From: Tachypleus tridentatus
Taxonomy: Eukaryota; Arthropoda; Merostomata; Xiphosura; Limulidae
Assembly: GCF_004210375.1 (NCBI RefSeq)
Contig: NC_134833.1
Location: 142,468,127 to 142,532,126, forward strand
Length of the DNA stretch: 64,000 nt
Reading direction: 5' to 3'
Shown here: positions 1 to 10,831 of the stretch, piece after piece
Position numbering within the stretch: the stretch's first letter is position 1
Layout of the letters: each line of letters starts with the position of its first letter
The notes under the pieces: generated by a model
Told to the model about the DNA's origin: nothing
The model's input: only the letters and a program-made list of their open reading frames with translations
Databases searched by the model: none
Translations under genes and position numbers: made by a program

Positions 1-1142
1 TAAGGAATTTCAACAATTGTTCTCTTTTTAGGATGTAATTAAGTGATATTAAATAATCATATAAATTATGAACTTAATTTAGTTTTTTGTTTTTTTTGTA
101 CGTGCTTAGAACACTGTACGTTCATGGTCTATTAATTAATGTCCATCTCCTACTTACAGTAATGTGTCTCAGAGGTTATAGTGTCGATCTGTGGATGTAG
201 GGGTCGCTCGTTCATGCCCGTTTTCCGAAATAAATAAGACAATAATAATGAAATACAAATAAGTAAAGAAAACTTCGCGGTTCGCATTTAGTGGCTATGG
301 GTATATTATATGGATGACTAACAAATCCTGTTATTCGATCAGAAATAAAGTTGGCAGAGGGCACTATTGACTAGCTGCCTTCCCTTTACAATATTGTTCT
401 ACTGTACTGAAATGTAAGAATTTCAATCTTACTGTGAGTATGATACATCTGTCTTTTACGATTAATTTACTAACACTAACATCGAAACTGTTTTGCAACT
501 GATTATTTGTGTCTTGTAAAAAAAAATCACATTTTTACTAGGTATAAATGTGGGGAAAAATGTGATAAAAAGTAATTTCAGGTAACCATACATTTAAGTT
601 TAGAAGGTTAAAATTAGCCTGGGAGTAATAAGGCCTGCAGCATTTCTTGTAGAGAGATGTAAAACTAATATTACATTAGATCTGTTTGTTTTAAGAAAAA
701 GCCCAATTGTTCTATATTTGCACTCCGTAAACCATGGTGCATCGAACCACGGATCGTAGCACTGATAGCCCGTTCTTAGTATTGAGTACTTTGTATGCTT
801 TGGAAATATTAAATATCAAACTAATAATTAAAACTAGTAGTTCAAATGATTAGTTTGATATTTAGTTGTATGATTTATATTTTATCTGTAAATACTCCAG
901 AACCAGTTATTCAGTTTCAGATCAGGCTTTGTATTAATTAATACCTTATTTCCTCAGTAGTCTAACAAAATACTACAAACACCTTATAGTAACTGTGAAA
1001 ATGGTAAAGTACATATAATGAAAATTTTATGACACAATTTTTATCATCTATAAGTTCGTGACTTAACCAATCTAGATTGGTAAGTAGCCTAGAATGTGGA
1101 ACGTTCAACAGTTTTTAACATCTGCTAACAAATACTGTAGAA
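1..1142. other. intergenic, no gene seen
   Basis: AT-rich sequence with no convincing coding frame. A short stretch at about 347-393 resembles the 3' half of SINE family A (ACTAGCTGCCTTCCCTTTA), so at least one decayed SINE fragment is present. Nothing else could be identified. Confidence 0.5.
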
Positions 1143-2960
1143 CAGTGGTTCTCAACCTGTTTCACCCCATGCACCCTTTTCACCATTTATCAGAATGTCA
1201 CTCCCCCTTTCCAAGATTGTCTGACTCAATAGGTGTATTCCAAATAATGTGCCTATGATATTGAAAATCTTTTATTTTTTTCCATATTTGTGCATATATA
1301 TATATATATTTACTTGGATTATTTTTATAATTTAGAGTTACAAATTTAATAGCAATAGAAAATGTTGATGGATTTAAAACTTGAATACAAGTAGTTTTTT
1401 TTTATATTCGTAACTTATAATTTAACAGACTAAAGTTACTGAAACATACTTTAGTAAACAAAAGGTTCAGTAGAATACCAGGGTATTGTAATTCATTTTA
1501 TTCTGATGAAGATCACAGTCAATGAGAAACCTGTGATTGTTTTTTCTTCACCAATTCTTGGATGCGTGGAGGAGTACTTGAAAGGACACAACGCAAGTTA
1601 TTTTCAATCTCTAATCTACTTCGTTGCTTTGTTTTTATTTGAAATAGAGTTGAAAAGCCTGAGTCAGAAAGATACGTCGACACAAACGGAAGCAATGCAT
1701 GGATAGCTCTTTCTGCCACTTTTGGATAGGAGTCGCACTCAAAGGCCAACGTATCTCTTGCTCCAGAATCAGTCTTCAGCTCCAGAAATTCATCTTGACA
1801 ATCATCAGGAACTTTTTCAACTGACAATTTAAATGGATTTCGCACTAAATCCAACTCCTCATCACTGAGGTCAGGAAAATATTGGCTGAATTCATTTTCC
1901 AGTGCTGTAAAATGCTGCAAAATTTCCATTTTTGCAAACTCTGGAAGCACTTGCTCTTTACTACCAGTAACAAGAATTGATGACAGTTTCTTCAAACATT
2001 GCAACATTTTTTATCTTGATCTTTCTCTTTCAATTTCCCAGCTTGCTCATGAAAGCTTTCAAGGAATCCATGGATTTTATGATGTTTGTATTCCTTCCTT
2101 GTATCTGAAGGTTCAGTTTATTCAGCTGCTCAAAAATGTCAAACAAACAGGCAATGTGCATGATCCATTCCTCATCATCCAGCCAAGCAAAAAATTCCAT
2201 CTTACCCTGAATTAAACAATAATAATTTGAGCTCATCTCTAAGTTCAAATACTCGTTCAATTGCATTTCCTCTTGAAAGTCATCGAAAATTTGTGTGGAA
2301 AAGAAACAAATGATGGCATGCATCCATGTCAGCACATAACTGCTTGAAAAGTCGTGAGTTGAGAGCTCCTTGTTTGATAAAATTCACAATTTGAACTGTT
2401 TGATCCAAAACATTTTCCAATAGAGCTGGAAGTGTTTTTGAGGCCAGTGCCTGATGAGGGATCATACAATGAATGCTTCTTACTTTTGGAGTTCGCATTT
2501 TCACACAAACTTGAAATCCAGATTTTGTCCCTAACATAGCTGGTGCTCCATCTGTACAACACCCACAGACATTATCTAACAAAAGATTTCCTGATTCAGA
2601 GAAAGATGAAACCTTTTTCAAAATATCTGAGGTCTTGATAGTTGTTTCAAGAGTAAAACAAAAAAGAAACTCCTCTTTAAATGAATCTGAGTGAATATAC
2701 CTTGCAAATACCAGCAACTGAGAACACGATGCCACATCAGTTGATTCACCAAGTCGAATTGAAAATAAGCCAAATGCTGCAGACTTGATCTCCTGCACAA
2801 CTCTATCCGTGATGTCAATGGCCATGTCGCTGATCCTCCTTTGAACAGTACTGTTTGATAGTAAAACTGCTGCAAGTTTTCCTACAATCTATTTCCCAAA
2901 ACATTTTGTCCATTGCCCGTTATTTTCCATGTTTTAGTTGTTTAAAAGTAAAAGAAAGGA
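1143..2960 (-). mobile_element. hAT-type DNA transposon, truncated
   Basis: One end is recognisable: CAGTGGTTCTCAACC at 1143-1157 is the typical terminal inverted repeat of Charlie-like hAT elements. A decayed transposase on the - strand follows (separate entry). The opposite TIR is not found before the SINE that starts near 2989, so the element appears truncated at its transposase 5' side. The boundary at 2960 is approximate. Confidence 0.75.
1519..2936 (-). pseudogene. hAT transposase relic (ZBED5/FAM200-like)
   Basis: Three consecutive reading-frame blocks on the - strand (about 2936-2335, 2335-2030, 2007-1519) together follow the order of a ZBED5/FAM200-like hAT transposase. The first holds the RNase-H-like catalytic part: a LSNSTVQRRISDM segment, GESTDVASCSQL, and CTDGAPAMLGTKSGF. 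The middle block matches the helical insertion region (FDIFEQLNKLNLQIQGRNTNI). The last is the C-terminal hAT dimerisation domain, with FVSTYLSDSGFSTL, IKTKQRSRL and a terminal PRIQELVKKKQSQVSH. Frame changes between blocks, an in-frame stop near 2888, and the missing zinc-finger N-terminus show it is dead. The family assignment is from recalled conserved motifs. No host function is suggested. Confidence 0.85.
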
Positions 2961-2988
2961 GCGTCGAACACGGAAAAGTCAGTAAATG

Positions 2989-3305
2989 ATCCCATGGCCA
3001 GGTAGCTAGGGCGCTCAACTCCTAATCTGAGGGTCGCGAGTTCGAATTCCCGTCACACCAAACATGCTTGCCCTTTCAGCCGTGGGGGCGTTATAATGTT
3101 CAGTCAAATCCACTATTCGTTGATAAAATAATAGCCCAAGATTAGCGATAGGTTGTAATGACTAGCTAGTTGCCTTCCCTTTAGTCGTACACTGCTAAAT
3201 TAGGTGTTGATGACTAGCTGCCTTCTCTCTCGTTTTATACTGCTAAATTATTGACGGCTAGCGCAGATAGCCCTAGTGTAGCTTTGCGCGAAGTTCAAAA
3301 CTAAA
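2989..3305 (+). mobile_element. tRNA-derived SINE, family A
   Basis: tRNA-like head (CATGGCCAGGTAGCTAGG; B-box-like GAGTTCGAATTCCC), then the family A body (CACCAAACATGCTTGCCC) and the end TAGCTTTGCGCGAAGTTCAAAA. The body carries an internal partial duplication: the GACTAGCT...CTGCTAAATTA block occurs twice, at about 3160-3200 and 3208-3248. Confidence 0.85.
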
Positions 3306-4469
3306 CCATATTCATCAAAAGAAAATTATAAAGAATTATGGGAAAAGAATTTGAAAACAAAAACCAAGGCTGGCCGCAAGAAGAAGAAAGATTTGTATTC
3401 GAAAGTAAAACCTACTTCTGTCTTGGCTATTCAGATGAAGCTCGTCCACTGAGCCCTTTGGTATAACGTTTTACAAAACTCATAACTCTGCGCAATTTTT
3501 TCCGTTCTCTTTCGCTGATTTTGGTTGAATCACAACCATGGTGATGATGTACAAACAATTTCTCTGAGCATAAAGTCAAACTAAAAGGAACTATGTTTTT
3601 ATAGTTTAATGGAAAAATTGCCGTTTTGCTAAATCGTTAAACGTAAAGAAACCACAGTTAGCATTCAACGGTATTCCATGAGAAATCTTCACGGTTAAAT
3701 ATTTTTCTTTTTATGTCATAAAGTATATTTCAGTGAAATAATATTGGTATTGTTGTGTGCTCTGCGTAATGAATATTAATGTTTTAACATTAATCAGGAA
3801 TATCAAGCTAACATTGGGTTTCGATACCCGTGATAGCCCAGTGTGTAGGCTTGTGCTTAATTTTAGACCAACAAACAAGAAGTCAAGGAACTTACTTTTA
3901 TTAAACAGAAACGTCCGAAACAATATTCTACTGGTGAATATAAGTTAAGATTTTATGTCTGTTGAAAAACCTAAGACTATTGAAAGATAAATGCATTAAT
4001 AGATAAAATATTTTCATAATACTTCTCCAGGTTTAATTAATGGATCAACAATTTGTATTTAAACAATTTTTTTATTATAAACATTTTCAATAAATATATT
4101 TTGTGTTTTAAACGTATTTATTTATTGTTGAAGTTTCAAGCGTGTGATATTAGTTTGGTTAATTTAAATTAAACCTGCACCCTCAAAGACAGGAACTGAT
4201 TTGTAGAACAAAGAGCTCAAAGAATATATAGTTTATCAACGATAATCTTTCCTACTTCAAAATCAGTTCGTTTGTTAATATCAGCAGATTTAGTTAAATC
4301 TTTCCCTTGCACTTTAGAAGTGAAAGTTTAAATCTTTATGGGATTTCTTAGGCCTAAAATATAAATAACTAAAATAATATAATAAAAGATAAACAAATTT
4401 AGATTACAAAAATAAATTGCTTATTATAAACTATTATATTAAGTTACTTCATTGTATATAGGTTGTATT
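3306..4469. other. intergenic, SINE B fragment inside
   Basis: No gene recognised. A lysine- and glutamate-rich open stretch at about 3330-3465 matches nothing I know. At 3811-3885 (+) there is a 3' fragment of SINE family B (GGGTTTCGATACCCGTG, then CTTGTGCTTAATT and an ACAAACAA tail). Remaining sequence is AT-rich. Confidence 0.5.
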
Positions 4470-4730
4470 GTTTTGTTTTTGAATTTCGCGTAAAGCTACA
4501 TGAAGGTTATCTGCGCTAGCCGTCTCTAATTTAGCAGTGTAAAACTAGAGGGAAGGCAGCTAGTCATCACCACCCACCGCCGACTCTTGGGCTACTCTTT
4601 TACCAACGAATAGTGGGATTGACATTATAACGCCCCACGGCTGAAAGGGCGAGAATGTTTGGTGTGACGGTGATTCGAACCCGCGACCCTCGGATTACGA
4701 GTCGAGGTTCCTTAACTAACCTACATATTC
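4470..4730 (-). mobile_element. tRNA-derived SINE, family A
   Basis: Reverse-oriented copy: starts with TTTTGAATTTCGCGTAAAGC (3' end of the element) and ends in the tRNA-like head complement (GATTCGAACCCGCGACCCTC). The extreme 5' end is poorly preserved. Confidence 0.85.
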
Positions 4731-4942
4731 TCCCAGAGGAGATATACATCACATTACAGTGAATTACTGATATCAGGTTTTCTCAAAATACGAAACAGTA
4801 ATAACAATCCCAAATATTCAGATGTAATTGGTATCTTAAAGATACTTATCTCAGCTTAATGACGTTTATTTTAGAACAGCATACGAAAAAAAAGTTGTTT
4901 TTTTTATAAATTTGTATCATTATTGTTCTTGTAAAAATGTAA

Positions 4943-5295
4943 GCCTGGCGTTGCCTTAGTGGTTAGTTTGTCGGGTCGTGTATCAAGGATTTGGGGTTCG
5001 AGATATGAAGTTTCAGCGATTTCCAAACTCTCAGCTTTGGGTGCGTTACAAAAGTGGCAGACAATTTCGTGTTTTTGTTTTAAAGAACCTGGCCCGAACA
5101 CTAGGGGGAATCCGACCTGGCCGTTTAGTCTGCTTTGGCATGTAATGGTGTTCAGGGTGAAATTGCTTCCCATTGGCTCAGCGGTAACTTTGAAGGCTTA
5201 TAATAATAAAACCTCACTTTGATAACTTTGGTTGACCCAGCACAAAAAGATAATCTTGTAGCTTTGTGCTTAACTACAAACAAATAACAACAAAA
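4943..5295 (+). mobile_element. tRNA-like SINE, family D
   Basis: Begins AAGCCTGGCGTTGCC with a GGTTAG segment and GGGGTTCGAG as B-box-like sequence, so tRNA-like but distinct from family A. It ends with CTTGTAGCTTTGTGCTTAAC and an ACAAACAAATAAC tail, shared with family B. Open frames seen on both strands here are artefacts of the repeat. Confidence 0.65.
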
Positions 5296-5680
5296 TTGTT
5301 GAAAATTACGATTTTAATACTCGATTTAAAAAAAGTGTGAAATCTCACAATAAATAGAGAACATTTTTTTTACATTATCGCAATTAAATCACGAAGTTAA
5401 CGAATGTTTTTATAACTGTAAACTATATTGGTAAGTTTTAAATTATCAGCATATTAATGTGTAAGAGGCTTCAATAACAAAAATAAAAATGTAAGCCTAT
5501 AACTATTAAAGTTTTATTGCTATGATTTTTATAAAATTCTATGTAATAATTGTAGTTTGGTAATTAATTTTCCTTCGTATTATTTAGTGAAAAAACGTAA
5601 CCCATCTTTTTTGGTTGTTTGTTTAGAGTATTATATACACTGAACTGCTTGAGCGATAGGGTTTTGCTTTCTTCCGATTA

Positions 5681-5764
5681 CACTTCCGTCTGTATTTTAA
5701 GACGGAAGTGCGTCAATACGTCATCGTCTCACTTACGTAATGCATCCGATATGGCCTAAAATGG
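5681..5764 (+). promoter_or_regulatory. ETS / CRE-like / CArG cluster upstream of Fos exon
   Basis: Seen in order: CACTTCCGTC (5681-5690) and its exact inverted copy GACGGAAGTG (5701-5710), each an ETS-type GGAA core; TACGTCAT (5717-5724), CRE/ATF-like; TTACGTAA (5733-5740), a bZIP-type palindrome; and CCTAAAATGG (5755-5764), a perfect CC(A/T)6GG CArG box. Vertebrate c-fos promoters combine an SRE (CArG plus ETS) with a CRE. The cluster lies about 160 bp upstream of the bZIP exon and a TATA-like AAATATATA lies near 5823. Whether this is an internal promoter or an intronic enhancer cannot be told from sequence. Confidence 0.5.
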
Positions 5765-5926
5765 TTGGTCTGCTTTATTTCCTTTCTTTTGTGATGTAAT
5801 TTTTTTCATATACTTAGCCTCAAAATATATACCTGCCACGCCTTATATGTTATATTTATTTCGAATAATGCAACCTTTTTTTAAAAAAAAATTAAAAATA
5901 ATTTATTTTATTGTCCTTTACACCAG

Positions 5927-7546
5927 GTGTCGCCAGAAGAAGAAGAACGTAGGAAAATTCGCCGTGAAAGGAATAAGTTAGCTGCTGCCAGGTGCCGTAA
6001 ACGAAGACTAGATCATACAAACAATCTTGTGAAGGTGAAAAAAAAAAAAATCTAAAGTTTTCGTATTCATAATTACGTCTTGATCAATATTGATTTGCAC
6101 CTAAGTCTTCCATTGAAGTATTGGAAAACACGCGCAGCTTCTGAGACACATGTATAAATGTCTTAATTTAAAGAAAATATTGAAGTAATTTAAGGGGGGT
6201 AGTAATAAATTAAAAAAGCTGAAATTGATCTAAATTTTTAATAAATTAGTCACTAAAACAACTTTTTATAGAAGTTTTATTTTTGTTATTACACGAAACA
6301 AAACGAATTTATTACATATAAAAGCTGAAAAATAATGTGATCAATATGCTTAGATTTCTCAGGGAGTCCGGATCCCCTTTGGCCATGCCGCTGGTGTTGC
6401 TTTTTATATTATTTTACTAATTAATGTTTGAATTAGATCGCAGATGATATTTGAAAGATTACATATTACACATGCCTATTTTACCATTATAATTTGACGA
6501 TAGTTTTAGGCCACATATTAAATTTGTAAAGAAGTACGAAAGAAAATATAGGAATAACCACCTTGAGAAAAAACGAAACAACGTTTTGTGTCATTAATAT
6601 CCAAAGCAAAGCATACTGAACATAGTAGTTTTTAAATTTTGCGCAAAGCCACACGAGGGCTATCTGCGCTAGCCGTCCCTAACTCAGCAGTATAAGACGA
6701 GAGAGAAGGCAGCTAGTCATCACCACCCACCGCCAACTCGTGGGCTATTCTTTTACCAAGAAATAGTGGGATTGATCGTGCATTACAACGTCCCCATGGC
6801 TGAAAGAACGAGCATGTTTGGTGGACCGGGATTCGAACCCGCGACCCTCAGATTACTCGTCGAACGCCTTAACCCACCTGGCCGTAGTTTTTGGAATTTT
6901 CCAGTCAATCAATTAAAATTACAAAATTGAGAACTTTGAAATAAAATCTACACACTATATATAACAAGGCCCGGCATGGCCAGGTTCTTAAGACACTCAA
7001 CTCGTATTCCGAGGATCGCGGGTTCTTATCTCCGCCACACCAAACATGCTCGCCCTTTCAGCCGTGGGGACGTTGTAATGCACAATCAATCCCACTATTT
7101 CTTGGTAAAAGAATAGCCCACGAGTTGGCGGTGGGTGGTGATGACTAGCTGCCTTCTCTCTCGTCTTATACTGCTGAGTTAGGGATGGCTAGCGCAGATA
7201 GCCCTCGTGTAGCTTTGCGCGAAATTAAAAACAAACAATATATAACAAATATTTTGTTCTTATTTGTAATTATGGCTTAGGAAATGCTATTTGGCATTTT
7301 CTAATTTGAGAATGAACTACTGACCCGAGAGAGAGGACAGTAAGTCAACTATGCTCTACAATCCATGTTAAAGAAACGAACATTCCCCTTATAATACACC
7401 CACAGTTTAATTAAAGTACTGGGGAATACTTAATGGTGTCGTATATATTCTAAACCTGTTCACTAGTTGCGAAATCCAGAGAAATCTATAATAGAGCCGA
7501 ACCTTTCCTCTCCTGATATTGAAATACTTTTTTATCGTGTGCAAAC

Positions 7547-7579
<33 letters not shown>

Positions 7580-10500
7580 CAATATTGCAGCATAATTTTC
7601 AGTACTCTTCCTCTCTTTCTTTATTACTCTAACAGACAGTGGGGTCACCGAAAGGACGAAATTACATTTGAATTATGAAATTCTTTACATTTCCTTCCTT
7701 CATCAATTATGACTTACTTGTTATTATTCATATATATGTGGATGTGCACAAGCATAGTTAATTTTATTCTGAATTATTGTCCTTACTGAAAATATATAAA
7801 CATTATAGTTGATTGTGCTACTGAAAGTATCTTTAGACACGAAAATACAATTTCTTGTTCAAAAATGTGCTCAAGTTCGACCACTTCACGTAAGATGGCG
7901 TTTTTCAAAAAAATAATATTTAGTAAATGAGGTTGTTTTTATTCTTCAGATCCTTAAAGAACGTTGCAGTAAACACGTATTAAACATCTAAATATATTTT
8001 TAAAAAATGTGATAATCTGAACATAACAACATACAGTTTTCATTCACATTTCACGAAATTAGTTATATTTCTGTGTAATATATACTTCGAAAGTTATAGT
8101 AGTCTATAGTCAGGTTAAATAATAGTAACTTTGTTCAAATTTTATATAACACAAGTAAAAAGTACTTAAACTAAATCGTTTCGTTTTGAGTTTACTTACC
8201 TATTAAGTATATTCTATTACAGTTTATATCTTTTACAGTGAATGAGATTTGTTTTTCGAAGCTGTATTAATAAAATCAAACAATTCCAGAGTTAATAAAT
8301 ATCCGAGTACAACTGTATATATATCTGATTTTTCTCCCCCTCCATATTCCTAAACTTATGCAAATATTCCATAGTTTTTATATCTATTCATCATTGGCTT
8401 GTTTTATTCAATCACAGATAAATACATAATATTAATACGAAGTGAAATGCACACACACGAGTAATACACTGTCAATACATTGTTGATGTAAGTACTAAAA
8501 CGGTAAACCTGCGGATTTGAGACCGATTAGTTGGCTGGTTGTCTTAGAGTTAAACCATAATTGGCAATTTACTGTATCCACTGTGAGGAGTCGAACCGCG
8601 GATTTAAGCGTTGTAAGGCCTCAAACTTACCGCTGTTTCATCAGGAGACTCCACGAACAGACCCTTCGTACCTGCTCTAAATACAAATCTTTCTTACTTT
8701 AACAGCTATAAATCATAAGTTTAAATTAAATGTCTTATAAACGGCGAGAATTTTTTCTTTGATGCGAATCTAATCAGCCAAGGCTATTTCGTAACTGGTT
8801 CACAAAAATTTCAATGGGTTACACAAAGTTCATTTAACATGTTTAAATCAAGGTCTGTATTCTTGTGCTACGTTTGGCAAGCCTATTCAGAAATTAATGC
8901 CCATTGGTATAGTTACGTGTCATTTTGTTAGGACTAAAGATTTAAAAAAAGAAAAGAAAGACTTTATTTTAGGGTAATTTGAAGTACTGTTCTAATATGT
9001 TACATAATATACTTCCTGGGATAACTCTAGTACGAAATAATTTCATTATGTGCTAGCTTCTTAAAATAAACTACATTTCTTGACTTAAACAAATAAACAT
9101 TTTAATGCATTTAAATAAATACACCCAGAAGAGCAACACAGAATGTATGAACCCTCCTGTGCTGTGAGGATAGTTACTAGCTCCCTAGTACACTCCTCCC
9201 CTTAAAAAACAAAACATCTCATTCAACATAAATGCCTTTTTTTACGTAGTTGATGCAAGTTTGCAAAAACGTTTTCTTCCGAGAAATGAATCTTACATTT
9301 TTTATATCTTAGGCGCTCTGATAAACTATAGTTACTCAGTTATAGAACTGTTTTTGAGTTCTGACTCTACATACCGTTTTAAATAAACCACCACAACTGT
9401 TTAACACACGTAACCGAAGATATATGTTCAACAGTTACAAGCCATAGTTTCATTAAACTGTAGAAACTCAGAAACTGATCAATCATTCTAATAATTTAGA
9501 CATCTAATGTTTTATTTCTTAAGTACTTCAGGTTATTTTAAATGCTGTCCACTATAAAGCAGCATTCTACCCTTGTTATTCACGTAACTATTATTATTAT
9601 ATATTTTTAAACTGACTGGTTCTCAAAATTGATTTTCTGTCTTTCTCATTGCGACTCAGTTACCCAGCATTTCAATTCGGAATAAACATTCGCATTATGT
9701 TTTTACATAAACATAGAAAACTATATTAAAAAATATTTTACACAACATAATTCAGTCAGAAAACCATTTATCAAAGTTTATTCTAAAAATATAGTTTTTC
9801 AATTCAAAACCATCTGCCCAAGGAATATCACACAAAATTAGGTTCAAAACTCCTCAGTGGAAACATTTCTTGGTAACAATTTAAACCCCTCACCTTCACC
9901 CAGTGGCATATCTATGGACTTACCACACTTGAAACCACATTTCATTACCGGTGGTGGGCAAAACATAGTCCATTATGTAGCTTTGTGCTTAACTACAAAC
10001 ACATAATTTAAAAGATTTAAACAGATGTCATAGTTAAACTTTACATGTTTTGTTTTGTAATAACCACGTATAGTTTTGCCCGGTGGTGGGCAAAACATAG
10101 CCCATTATGTAGCTTTGTGCTTAACTACAAACACATAATTTAAGGGATTTAAAGAGATGTCACAGTTAAACTTTACATGTTTTGTTTTGTAATGACCACG
10201 TATAGTTGCTAGATGTTACCTAGATTTCTACATGAATGAGTAAAGCTGTTTTGAATTCAAAAACCCTGGTGAAAAACCTAATACTCTCTCCAGTTTAATC
10301 TGGAATCACTTTAATATAACTTGTACAAGTTTTTACTCTGCTTATTTGTATCTTACAGATTTTTCTTTGTATTTTTAGGAGACAGAATATCTGGAAACCA
10401 AGCGTTTGGCTTTACAAAATGAGCTTCAAATACTCAAGTCCCAGAAGGAGGAGCTTGACTTTCTATTGACAGCCCACAAAGCCACATGCAAGCTGCTCAC

Positions 10501-10831
10501 CACACACAGAGCTGCTGAGAATCAGAAAGGGTTAGACAGTCTAGAATTAAGGAATGGGTCTAACCCTTCATATGGAGATGGAATCTCTATCAGATCAGAG
10601 CCAGTTTCTAGGCCAACATCTCTTCCAGTATCATCCACATATCTGTGCTCTTCAGGTTTTTCAACCATGGGGATGTTGAATATGGATTCTCTAATGGAAG
10701 GGGGAACTGGACTGACACCAGTATCTTCTGGAGCTACAGCCATGATTTCATGTTCAGGACAACAGAGGAACTCCGGTAGTGAATTGTCCAGTCCAGACAG
10801 TGTGAATCCTCCTAAACTGGTGTCTCTGTGA
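5927..10831 (+). CDS. kay: Fos/Kayak-type bZIP factor, last two coding exons
   Basis: Join 5927-6034 and 10379-10831 (36 + 150 codons, phase 0, TGA stop 10829-10831). The first exon follows a CTTTACACCAG acceptor and ends AAG|GTGAAA; it encodes [15 protein letters not shown] and AAARCRKRR, the AP-1 basic region. The second follows TATTTTTAG and continues the zipper. Five leucines sit seven residues apart (NNL, EYL, LAL, QIL, EEL), then a histidine in the Fos position (DFLLTAH). About 100 residues rich in Ser, Gly and Pro follow, ending [10 protein letters not shown], reminiscent of the Fos C-terminus. ATF3/JDP2 stop soon after the zipper, so Fos/Kayak fits best. The intron after the first zipper leucine matches my recollection of vertebrate FOS. 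The protein should be a nuclear AP-1 subunit dimerising with Jun on TGA(C/G)TCA sites. The N-terminal exons are not identified in the window. The intron is 4.3 kb and repeat-filled. Confidence 0.88.
6629..6886 (-). mobile_element. SINE family A, left arm of an inverted pair
   Basis: Reverse copy inside the Fos intron, from AAATTTTGCGCAAAGCC to the tRNA-head complement ending CCACCTGGCC. It shares uncommon variants with the + copy at 6968-7238 (see findings). Confidence 0.88.
6968..7238 (+). mobile_element. SINE family A, right arm of an inverted pair
   Basis: Full-length-looking copy: GGCCCGGCATGGCCAGGTTC head, CACACCAAACATGCTCGCCC body and TAGCTTTGCGCGAAATTA end with an ACAAACAA tail. About 80 bp from the inverted copy at 6629-6886. 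Confidence 0.9.
7547..7579. repeat. (CA)n(TA)n microsatellite
   Basis: Compound dinucleotide run, CA repeats passing into TA repeats, in the Fos intron. Confidence 0.9.
8570..8660 (-). mobile_element. tRNA-like SINE, family C, degraded
   Basis: Contains GAGTCGAACCGCGGATTTAAGCG, TTGTAAGGCC and CTTACCGCTGT, matching the family C head seen better at 45985, 52672 and 59328. The open frame across 8517-8702 is a repeat artefact. Confidence 0.55.
9948..10211. repeat. 132-bp tandem duplication built on a SINE B fragment
   Basis: CCGGTGGTGGGCAAAACATA starts at 9948 and again at 10080. Both units continue with TTATGTAGCTTTGTGCTTAAC (SINE B 3' end), then a shared unique stretch ending CCACGTATAGTT. 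The units differ at a handful of positions, so the duplication is fairly young. It ends about 170 bp before the last Fos exon. Confidence 0.85.

Noticed and set aside
2989-3060. tRNA gene candidate (A-box-like GGCCAGGTAGCTAGG and B-box-like GTTCGAATTCC)
   Set aside because: The same head occurs at many sites fused to one common non-tRNA body, so these are SINE heads, not functional tRNA genes.
3330-3465. Lys-rich frame (KTKAGRKKKKDLYSK) resembling a ribosomal protein
   Set aside because: No ribosomal protein family could be matched, both frames end shortly, and the composition alone is not evidence.
3536-3572. Box C/D snoRNA-like GTGATGAT ... CTGA
   Set aside because: Boxes are only about 20 nt apart and no terminal stem flanks them.
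10522-10743. - strand ORF of 73 aa opposite the Fos last exon
   Set aside because: Shadow of the Fos coding sequence.
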